Assembly (NCBI RefSeq): GCF_013114835.1
Contig: NZ_JAAVLW010000002.1
Coordinates: forward strand, 620,001-684,000
Direction: 5' to 3'
Length of the DNA stretch: 64,000 nucleotides
Origin: Bradyrhizobium archetypum
GTDB taxonomy: Bacteria; Pseudomonadota; Alphaproteobacteria; Rhizobiales; Xanthobacteraceae
Below the pieces are notes generated by a model. The model was not told the origin of the DNA. It worked only from the letters and a program-made list of their open reading frames with translations, and searched no databases. Made by a program: the position numbers and the translations under genes. Of this stretch, positions 9,684-16,441 are shown piece by piece; the first letter of the stretch is position 1; each line of letters opens with the position of its first letter.

Positions 9684-9787
9684 TACACGTGCAATCGGGC
9701 GCGATGGCCCGGCGGGTTCGGTGATTGCTTGGCAGGCTCGGCAGACGAACTTCTCGCGCACGTGCTGGATCACTTTCGAACTCGGGC
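9684..9787 (-). pseudogene. IS66 tnpC zinc-finger remnant
   Basis: The minus strand encodes KVIQHVREKFVCRACQAIT then EPAGPSRPIARVRAGPKLFA. This is the zf-IS66 region of IS66 transposase (TnpC), normally VIEHVREKFxCRxCxxItqpPAPSHPIxRGRAGP. The surrounding transposase sequence is missing on both sides. Because it lies upstream (in minus-strand terms) of the tnpB relic at 5465-5586, the two are not in natural tnpA-tnpB-tnpC order and probably come from different insertions. Confidence 0.6.
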
Positions 9788-9915
9788 CTGAAAAAACTTG
9801 GGGCAGGGCTCGCCAATAATCGGCTCGTCAATATTTTTTATTGGCGGTGTGTGAGTTCGGGATGTTGGTATTTGTGTTGGTATCGGTGGGGAGGGCTAAA
9901 AAGAAATTCCTGTTA

Positions 9916-9960
9916 GTACAAGTAGTTGTACGTCAAAATCCATTACCTCGGACGTAATGG
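9916..9960. promoter_or_regulatory. Two inverted repeats, putative XRE operator
   Basis: GTACAA-GTAG-TTGTAC lies at 9916-9931 and CCATTAC-N7-GTAATGG at 9940-9960, ending 33 bases before the regulator ATG. Helix-turn-helix regulators of this family commonly bind inverted repeats near their own promoter, so autoregulation is plausible. No binding evidence is available. Confidence 0.45.
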
Positions 9961-9993
9961 AATGGATGAAATTCGCATGGTAGGTTTTCCACC

Positions 9994-10815
9994 ATGAACG
10001 CACATGCTGCCACGGCGCGAGCCGAACGAGCCAGACCTCTCCACGTCGGTGATCACCTGCGCGAATGGCGCCAGCGGCGCCATCTGAGCCAGCTCGATCT
10101 GGCGGGGGACGCCGAGATATCCGCCCGTCACCTCAGTTTTGTCGAGACGGGCCGCGCCGCGCCGTCGCGTGAAATGGTGCTCAAGCTCGCCGAGCGATTG
10201 GAGGTTCCCTTGCGTGAACGCAATGTGCTCCTGGTCGCTGCCGGCTTTGCACCGGCCTTTCCGCAACGCTCGCTCGATGATCCCGCGCTGAAATCGGCCC
10301 GGCAGGCGATCGATCTGGTGCTGAAGGCGCATGAGCCCAATCCGGCGCTGGCCTACGACCGGCACTGGAATCTGGTGACGGCCAACCGGATCGTGGCGCC
10401 GCTGCTCGAAGGCTTGCCGCCGCATCTGCTCGGGCAACCCTTCAACATCCTGCGGCTTGCCTTTCATCCCGAGGGGCTTGCGCCGCGCACGGTCAATCTC
10501 GCCGAATGGAGCGCCCATCTGTTGGAGCGGCTGCACCGGCAGTGCGAGGCGACGGCCGATCCCGAACTGCTCAAGCTCTATCAGGAGCTGAAAGCCTATC
10601 GGATGCCGGCGCGGTCCGGGCCGGTCTCGGCCGATAACGTCGCGATCCCCTTCAAGCTGCGGCATGGGAATGACGTGCTGAGCTTCATCTCCACCACCAT
10701 GGTGTTCGGCACGCCGGTCGACATCACGCTGCAGGAACTGGCGCTGGAAACCTTTTTCCCCGCGGACGATCTGACCGCCGAGCGGATGCGGCAGATCGCA
10801 GCGGCTTTGACATAA
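9994..10815 (+). CDS. XRE-family regulator with MmyB-like C-terminal domain (copy 1)
   Basis: 273 aa. Residues about 20-75 form a helix-turn-helix of the Cro/CI (XRE) type (LREWRQRRHLSQLDLAGDA, then RHLSFVETGRAAPSREMVLKLAE). The remaining 180 residues match the MmyB-like ligand-binding domain, a PAS-like fold thought to sense a small hydrophobic ligand (ALAYDRHWNLVTANR and FGTPVDITLQELALETFFPAD). It probably acts as a dimeric transcription factor, here perhaps on the inverted repeats just upstream. The next gene has the same length and architecture, so the pair arose by duplication. The usual adjacent oxidoreductase gene of such regulators is absent. Confidence 0.85.
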   Translation: MNAHAATARAERARPLHVGDHLREWRQRRHLSQLDLAGDAEISARHLSFVETGRAAPSREMVLKLAERLEVPLRERNVLLVAAGFAPAFPQRSLDDPALKSARQAIDLVLKAHEPNPALAYDRHWNLVTANRIVAPLLEGLPPHLLGQPFNILRLAFHPEGLAPRTVNLAEWSAHLLERLHRQCEATADPELLKLYQELKAYRMPARSGPVSADNVAIPFKLRHGNDVLSFISTTMVFGTPVDITLQELALETFFPADDLTAERMRQIAAALT

Positions 10816-10905
10816 GTTGTAGGATGAATAGAGCTCCGTCGGACAAGTCGCTCTACCCACATCCTTGTGGTTTACACCGCCGCTCCCCCTCCGCATAATC
10901 ACCGC

Positions 10906-11727
10906 ATGGACTCTCGCCAACATGCGCCGCTGCGGATCAATCCGGTCGGCGATCTCCTGCGCGGCTGGCGCAACCGCCGCGCCATGAGCCAGGCCGATCT
11001 GGCGTTCGAGGCCGGCATCTCGATCAAGCATCTAAGCTACGTCGAAACCGGCAAGGCCGCGGGCAGTCGCGACATCCTGCTGCAACTGGCGTCCGCGCTC
11101 GCTCTGTCCTTGCGCGACCGCAATGCGCTGCTCGAGGCCGGCGGCTTCGCCCGGCAATATGGCGAGCGCGATCTCTCCGCGCCCGAAGTCGCCGACGCCA
11201 AACGCGCCATCGATCTGCTGTTGTGCCGGCACGAGCCGTTTCCCGCCATCGTCACCGACCGGCGCTGGAACGTGATGCAGGCCAATCGCGCCGCCGCGCG
11301 GCTGATGACGATGCTGCTGGGCGAGGCGCGCATGGCGCGGCCGCTCAATCATATGCGGATGTTTCTCGCGCCGGACGAGCTGCGCCCGTTCGTGGTGGAT
11401 TGGCCGGAGGTTGCCGCAGCGCTGCTCGCTCGCGCCCGTCACGAGGCAATGGCCGCGCCGCTCGATCTGGCGCTGCAATCGACCTGGCGCGACCTGTTGA
11501 AGCTATCAGATATTCCGACGCCGCAGCTCAACGAAACCGACGTACCCGGGCCGCTCTGCGAGATACGCCTGAGAAAGGGCGAGATCAGCATCGGCCTGAT
11601 CGGCGCGGTGCTGACGCTCGGCACGCCGCAGGACGTTACGCTGCAGGAATTGCGGATGGAGATGTTCATGCCGGCGGACACCGCTTCCGAGGCAGTGCTC
11701 ACCGCGCTTGCCGCTCAGGACGCCTGA
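10906..11727 (+). CDS. XRE-family regulator with MmyB-like C-terminal domain (copy 2)
   Basis: 273 aa, exactly as long as copy 1. I chose ATG 10906 (MDSRQ) over a GTG at 10867 that adds 13 Pro/His-rich residues. The helix-turn-helix (RGWRNRRAMSQADLAFEAG) and the MmyB-like domain (DRRWNVMQANRAAARL and LGTPQDVTLQELRMEMFMPAD) align with copy 1 along the whole length. Ligand and targets are unknown. No inverted repeat like those before copy 1 is visible in the 90-base gap, so both may depend on the upstream promoter. The 3' end overlaps the convergent thioesterase-like gene by 13 bases. Confidence 0.85.
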   Translation: MDSRQHAPLRINPVGDLLRGWRNRRAMSQADLAFEAGISIKHLSYVETGKAAGSRDILLQLASALALSLRDRNALLEAGGFARQYGERDLSAPEVADAKRAIDLLLCRHEPFPAIVTDRRWNVMQANRAAARLMTMLLGEARMARPLNHMRMFLAPDELRPFVVDWPEVAAALLARARHEAMAAPLDLALQSTWRDLLKLSDIPTPQLNETDVPGPLCEIRLRKGEISIGLIGAVLTLGTPQDVTLQELRMEMFMPADTASEAVLTALAAQDA

Positions 11728-12509
11728 GCCTGCGCGACGCGCCGCTCAAACGTCATGGCCTGCAGCACCTCGGCAAACGGACCTCCGCGATCGCTTAAGC
11801 TCGCCATGGTCAGCCCTGCGCCATGCGCACCGGCGCGGGTGCGCGAGCGGATCAGCATCCAGTCGCCTTCGGGCGGACGGAAGAAATACAGGCTGATCTC
11901 GGGATTGATGAAGGTCCATTCGCGCATGTCAACGATCTGGCCGACGCCGCTGGCAAAATCCGCCGCCTGTACCGCCTGCAGAAGTGGCGTGTTTGTTTCA
12001 CCTTCCACCATGGGCACGTCGAGCCGCATCCAGGCCGCGGCGGGACCGGGCTTTTCCAGCGCGCCGTCGATCAACCGTACGGAGACGTTCTGAAAATAGC
12101 GGCTCCATTTCTGCGCAAAGGCAGGCGGCGGCGCTCCCGTCTCCGGTGCCGCGTCATCGGCGTCCTTCGAGAATGGATCGGCCGGGGACTCGCCTCCTTG
12201 CACGGTCAATAGCGCTGTGCAGCGGCCGATCTCGACGTCGCCGTCCAGTAGCCGAACCTGCATGGTCTTCGCCTTGCGGCCGTCGCGCAGCATGTCTGTC
12301 GCAAGACCGAACGCGCGCAGCCCGGCCGGCCGCCATAGATCGAAGGTGAGGCGGCGCACCGCAAAGCCGGAAGCCTTGGCCAGCCGCTCGACCTCGCGCG
12401 TCATCAGTGCGGTCGTCGCGCTGCCCTGCAGCATATCCGGCGACCACGGCCCGCCGGCATGTTCAGTGGCACGAAACAGGGGGCCTTCCGGCTGGAAAAT
12501 GGCGGTCAT
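11715..12509 (-). CDS. Thioesterase-like (double hotdog) family protein
   Basis: 264 aa, ATG at 12509. It resembles the thioesterase-like superfamily with two hotdog repeats (TesB-like/4HBT_3). The N-terminal half carries GGPWSPDMLQGSATTALMTR followed by RLTFDLWRPAG, and the C-terminal half carries FINPEISLYFFRPPEGDW and ends in an SDRGGPFAEVLQAM segment. Members hydrolyse acyl-CoA thioesters or related esters in the cytoplasm. The exact substrate cannot be read from sequence. It converges with the second XRE regulator, overlapping its 3' end by 13 bases. Confidence 0.75.
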   Translation of the reverse strand: MTAIFQPEGPLFRATEHAGGPWSPDMLQGSATTALMTREVERLAKASGFAVRRLTFDLWRPAGLRAFGLATDMLRDGRKAKTMQVRLLDGDVEIGRCTALLTVQGGESPADPFSKDADDAAPETGAPPPAFAQKWSRYFQNVSVRLIDGALEKPGPAAAWMRLDVPMVEGETNTPLLQAVQAADFASGVGQIVDMREWTFINPEISLYFFRPPEGDWMLIRSRTRAGAHGAGLTMASLSDRGGPFAEVLQAMTFERRVAQAQAS

Positions 12510-12670
12510 CTATCGCGCTCCGCGGTTCAAATCGACGCACGGAGTTCTAGAAAAGCCGGCCGGGCGCCACAATAACCGCAGAGGTGAAGTGATACGAGAC
12601 ATGCTGATATTGCCCTTGTCTCTCCGTCGGATCGGACTACCTTCCGGGCATCATTTTGCGAGGACGTCCG

Positions 12671-13336
12671 ATGAGCACCCTGAAACCCCTCAAGATCGAC
12701 ATCGTCTCCGACGTGGTCTGCCCCTGGTGCTACATCGGCAAGCGCCGGATCGAGAATGCGTTGGCGCTGGTGCCGGATATTCCGGTCGAAGTGCGCTGGC
12801 GGCCGTTCTTCCTCAATTCCTGGGTGCCGCGCGAGGGCATCAGCCGTGACGAATATCTCACCGCGAAATTCGGCTCGGTCGAAGCCTACAAGGGCATCGC
12901 CGGCCGCGTCGTGGCGGCAGCGGGCGAAGTGGGGCTGACCTATCGGCCCGAACTGGTGAAGCGCCAGCCCAACACCATCGATTGCCATCGCCTTATCCAC
13001 TGGGCGGACGCGCAAGGGAAGGCTGCCGAGATGAAGCAGCGCCTGATGGAATTGTATTTCCGCGATGGCGGCGATCTCACCGATATCGACGTGCTGGTGC
13101 AGGCCGCGGCCGATGTCGGCCTCGACGCCGACGACGTGCGCAAGCGGCTGGCAACCGACGAGGATGTCGCGCTGATCTCCGGCCAGGCACAGGAGGCCTC
13201 CGACAAGGGCATCTCCGGCGTGCCCACTTTCGTGTTCGCTCAGAAATACGCCGTTTCCGGCGCCCAGCCCGCCGAACAACTCGCCCGCGCCATCCGGCAA
13301 GTGTCCGGCGAAATCAACGCGCAGGCGGCGGAATAA
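12671..13336 (+). CDS. DsbA-family oxidoreductase, FrnE-like
   Basis: 221 aa. ATG 12671 follows GAGGACG; an earlier start at 12656 adds five residues. A thioredoxin-fold redox site CPWC lies at residues 17-20 (VVCPWCYIGKRR), and the cis-Pro loop is GISGVPTFVFAQKYAVSGAQ near residues 180-200. There is no signal peptide, so this is a cytoplasmic FrnE-type protein rather than periplasmic DsbA. Such proteins exchange disulphides or act in oxidative-stress tolerance and can have 2-hydroxychromene-2-carboxylate isomerase-like folds. A dispersed hairpin repeat follows the stop. Confidence 0.9.
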   Translation: MSTLKPLKIDIVSDVVCPWCYIGKRRIENALALVPDIPVEVRWRPFFLNSWVPREGISRDEYLTAKFGSVEAYKGIAGRVVAAAGEVGLTYRPELVKRQPNTIDCHRLIHWADAQGKAAEMKQRLMELYFRDGGDLTDIDVLVQAAADVGLDADDVRKRLATDEDVALISGQAQEASDKGISGVPTFVFAQKYAVSGAQPAEQLARAIRQVSGEINAQAAE

Positions 13337-13352
13337 CGGCCTGGCTTTCTTC

Positions 13353-13397
13353 ACCCTCGCCCGCTTTTGCGGGGAGAGGGTCGGGGTGAGAGGCTCT
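13353..13397. repeat. Dispersed palindromic repeat
   Basis: ACCCTCGCCC...GGGGAGAGGGTCGGGGTGAG forms an imperfect hairpin around GCTTTTGC. Copies of this CCCTCTCCCCGC-type sequence are common between genes in bradyrhizobia. It may also end transcription of the FrnE gene, but no T-tract follows. Confidence 0.5.
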
Positions 13398-13472
13398 TTC
13401 CGGACGGCGCAGTGTGGCATTTGACAGCGGGTATCGCCCCATCAATAAAACAAGAAAACCTGGGGAGACGTC

Positions 13473-14111
13473 ATGATCTATGAACTGCGAACCTACACCG
13501 TAAGGCCCGGCACGCTAGGCGACATGATCAAGGCCGCGAGTACCATCTCGCGCGCGATCCGCAAGGACGATTACGGCAAGCTCGAGGGCTACTGGTTTAC
13601 CGAGATCGGTCCGCTCAACCAGGTCTTGCACATGTGGAGCTACAACAGTTTCGACGAGCGCACGCGGCTGCGGGCCGAGCTTGCGAAGAACTCGCGCTGG
13701 GGCGGGGAATACGTGCCGCTGATCCGTCCCTTGCTGGTCCGTCAGGACGTCCGCCTGATGAACGCGGTGCGGCCGCCAATTGCCCCGGCATCGACGGGCA
13801 ATGTCTACGAACTCCGTAACTACCGCGCCAAGGCCGCGGGCGGTCTCAAGCAGTGGCTCGATGCGTTCACCGCGGTGCTGCCGGAACGCGAGAAATATTC
13901 AAAGATCGTCGGCCTCTGGACGACTGAAGCAGGCCAACCGAACGAAGCCTGCCACATCTGGGCCTATCCCAGCCTCAACGCCCGCGCCGAAGCCCGCGGA
14001 AGCGCGATGAAGGACCCGGCCTGGCAGGAATTCCTCGGCAAGGGTCCGGGCTTCCTCGAGGAAATGCACTCGACCATCATGCTGCCCGCGCCGCATTCGC
14101 CGCTGCAGTGA
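13473..14111 (+). CDS. NIPSNAP family protein (two domains)
   Basis: 212 aa, ATG 13473 preceded by GGGGAGA. Two NIPSNAP-type alpha/beta barrel repeats are visible: residues 1-100 begin MIYELRTYTVRPG and contain GYWFTEIGPLNQVLHMWSY, and residues 108-205 begin VYELRNYRAKAAG and contain GLWTTEAGQPNEACHIWAYP. The family is of uncertain biochemical role; bacterial members often sit in catabolic clusters. It is followed, tail to tail at five bases, by the JmjC/cupin-like gene on the other strand. Confidence 0.85.
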   Translation: MIYELRTYTVRPGTLGDMIKAASTISRAIRKDDYGKLEGYWFTEIGPLNQVLHMWSYNSFDERTRLRAELAKNSRWGGEYVPLIRPLLVRQDVRLMNAVRPPIAPASTGNVYELRNYRAKAAGGLKQWLDAFTAVLPEREKYSKIVGLWTTEAGQPNEACHIWAYPSLNARAEARGSAMKDPAWQEFLGKGPGFLEEMHSTIMLPAPHSPLQ

Positions 14112-14116
14112 GATGG

Positions 14117-15061
14117 CTACGCTCCCTTCAAATAATAGTTCGCCCGTCTACCGAGCGCGATCCGCCGCAACACGCGGCGCATCGCCATGGAGGCGCGCAG
14201 CGGCTTGATCGCCGTCGTCACCGTCCGATAGAACGCGAGCTTCAGCACGTCGAGCGCTGGCTGCTTGCCGGGCGGCTGCTGCGGCAGGCCAATGCCGCGC
14301 AGCATCGAATTGAAGAAATGCAGATCGTTCATCCGCCGCACTTCGCGCGTCTTCCAGGTGATCGCCATCGAAATCGAGTACGAGCCTGCGGTGCGCACCC
14401 AGTGCGGCCATTGATAGGGCACGTAGCAGCCGTCACCGGCGAACAGGTGGAATTCCGTACCCCGCGTCGCAATGCTCTCATCGTATTTGATGTTACGATG
14501 CTTGGTCATCGAGCGTTCGATCTCGTCGTCGGAAACAATCGAACGGTCGGTATTGTCGAAGATCGTGAAGAATTTTTCGCCGTGGATGTGGACGAAGAAA
14601 TTGTCTTCGCTGTCGAGATGAAACGGTGTGGTCGAGTTCGGCGAGGACACGAACAGAAAGCCTTCGACCTGCTCGAAACCGGCATCAGCTAAGCTGTTGA
14701 AGCCGCGGGCGCGGGCGACCGATAGCAGCGTGTCTTCCAGCAGACGGCGATATTCGGGCGAATTCTCCACACGCTTGAGCACCATCCAGGCGCCGGCGGT
14801 TTCGATGCTTTTCACGATTTCGACGGGGTCGAGGTCGACGGTGGGAATCGCGTCCGGATCCTGGCTGATTGCGACCTTGCCAGAATTATATTCGATCAGA
14901 TCGCGCGGCAGCTCAGAGGCCAACTGCGCGATGCGCGGTAGCGCCAGAAGCGGATGACCGGCGAGCTTGTGGCGGATCGCGAACGGCTTTAGCGGAAAGT
15001 CGCGGCGAAGCGCGTCATGATCGGCCGTGATCACCGGCGCAATGGCTGTGAGCGTATTCAT
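14117..15061 (-). CDS. JmjC/cupin-like putative Fe(II)/2-oxoglutarate oxygenase
   Basis: 314 aa from ATG 15061. A double-stranded beta-helix is suggested by the centre of the protein: FHLDSEDNFFVHIHGEKFF supplies an H-x-D pair near residues 147-149, and the later CYVPYQWPHWVRT segment supplies the distal His of a 2-His-1-carboxylate iron site. Proteins of this group hydroxylate proteins or small molecules. The C-terminus is Arg-rich. It starts 15 bases after the stop of the FemAB-like gene on the same strand, so the two probably form an operon and may act on the same substrate; that link is inference. Confidence 0.7.
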   Translation of the reverse strand: MNTLTAIAPVITADHDALRRDFPLKPFAIRHKLAGHPLLALPRIAQLASELPRDLIEYNSGKVAISQDPDAIPTVDLDPVEIVKSIETAGAWMVLKRVENSPEYRRLLEDTLLSVARARGFNSLADAGFEQVEGFLFVSSPNSTTPFHLDSEDNFFVHIHGEKFFTIFDNTDRSIVSDDEIERSMTKHRNIKYDESIATRGTEFHLFAGDGCYVPYQWPHWVRTAGSYSISMAITWKTREVRRMNDLHFFNSMLRGIGLPQQPPGKQPALDVLKLAFYRTVTTAIKPLRASMAMRRVLRRIALGRRANYYLKGA

Positions 15062-15076
15062 CTAGGATTTTTCCTG

Positions 15077-16294
15077 TTAGGATTTTTCTTGCCGTGCTCT
15101 GACGAATTGAACGATGCGGCGCGCCGGCTCGCGGATCGCGCCGCGCAAGCGGAGCGCTGCGCGGATCAGCGACACGACGGGATCGTTCCGCCGTAGCGGA
15201 ATCAGGACATCGCCGATCGCAAGGCGACCGCGCCAGATCGGGTTGATCATGGAATGATCGGGGCTCGCGGTGGAATCCACCGTCGAGATGGCCGGGTCGG
15301 CGCAGAGATGCCGGGTCAATTCCAGTGTCAGTTGCACGCCCGGCGAAAACTTCGCGAAGCGCTCGTCGACGCCGAGCTTGAAGTAGAAGGCGCGGTCCAG
15401 ATGGCGCAGCACGATAGCGGATGCCACCGGCATCTCGCTGGCGCGCAAGGTCACGATTTCACACTGGCCGGTCTCGGCCAGCGCCGACGTGGCGCGGCGA
15501 ACGAAGGCTGCATCGCCCTCGTGCTGGCCGAGCGCGGTGCCGCGTTGACCTTTCCAGCCACTGGCTTCCAGCATCAGGAACGTTTCGACAGCGGCAGAAA
15601 TCTCTTCGGGCGTTCGCGCCACGTCGAAATGGACAGGGCCGTGTTCGGCGAGGCGATTGCGCTGGCGACGCAGCTCTTTCTGCTTCTTTGCGCCGAGCGC
15701 GTCGCGCAGCACCGTATCGGCGTCACCGGTGGCATCGAGGCAGGCGCGGACATGCGATTGCAGCACCAGCGGCTGCATGCCGCCGCGACGCAGCACGTCG
15801 GTAAAGGCTTTCATGGCGGCGCCATTGAGCGAGGTGGCGCGGAAGATCAGCGCATGCGCGCCGCTCCGCCGCGCCCGACGCAGCATGCTGGTTACGGCTT
15901 CCTCCGCCATATCAGCGTCGAGCAGCGGCGTACAAAGCGTGCCGTAGGGATCGGCGCTGACCAGGGCAGGCAGGGGGATCCTGTAGGCACGCCACATCGA
16001 AATTACGGGCGCTAGGCCGATCAGGCGGGACGCATCCTCCCACGCGCCGAGCGCGGCGGCATCGACGCGCCCCCGTGCCGATGCGTTCACCGCCAATTCC
16101 CATCCGGGCAGGTAATAGCCGTTCGGTTCGGCGGCGCGCTCGGAAAGCGCGCGCCACTGGGTCGCGGAAACGCCGGCCAGCGGCATCAACGCCCCGCCGG
16201 AGCCCGGTGCATTCGCGTTCTTGCTCGATGCGCGATGCACCGTCGATATGTCGGCAATGTCGGCCACTTCCCCGTATCCCCGTGCGCGATTCAT
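15077..16294 (-). CDS. GNAT/FemAB-like acyltransferase
   Basis: 405 aa. I start at ATG 16294; an upstream TTG at 16312 is less likely. The order of elements fits the Acetyltransf_6 (CelD/BioF2-like) FemAB-type GNAT family: an N-terminal half with NGYYLPGWELAV and a C-terminal half with KKQKELRRQRNRLAEHG, FLMLEASGWKGQRGTAL and FYFKLGVDERFAKFSPGVQL. Members transfer acyl or aminoacyl groups to envelope precursors or polysaccharides. It is the first gene of a two-gene unit with the JmjC/cupin-like protein. A role in modifying an envelope molecule is possible but unproven. Confidence 0.75.
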   Translation of the reverse strand: MNRARGYGEVADIADISTVHRASSKNANAPGSGGALMPLAGVSATQWRALSERAAEPNGYYLPGWELAVNASARGRVDAAALGAWEDASRLIGLAPVISMWRAYRIPLPALVSADPYGTLCTPLLDADMAEEAVTSMLRRARRSGAHALIFRATSLNGAAMKAFTDVLRRGGMQPLVLQSHVRACLDATGDADTVLRDALGAKKQKELRRQRNRLAEHGPVHFDVARTPEEISAAVETFLMLEASGWKGQRGTALGQHEGDAAFVRRATSALAETGQCEIVTLRASEMPVASAIVLRHLDRAFYFKLGVDERFAKFSPGVQLTLELTRHLCADPAISTVDSTASPDHSMINPIWRGRLAIGDVLIPLRRNDPVVSLIRAALRLRGAIREPARRIVQFVRARQEKS

Positions 16295-16441
16295 GTGACC
16301 ACGACGCCTCAAGGCGCCGCTTGGGCCATCGCGTTCACGGCCGAGCGTAGTGAAAAGAGGTGGAAAATAGCGTTGTCGCGACGCTCGGATTTGAGCGATC
16401 GCATTAACGGGTCGTTCAGCCTGATCGAGCGATTGAAGCTG

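Larger units (their letters stand above)
9413..9993. other. Intergenic with IS debris
   Basis: No intact gene. It holds an IS66 tnpC relic (listed separately) and, at its right end, two inverted repeats before the XRE regulator. The rest shows nothing I can name. Confidence 0.45.
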
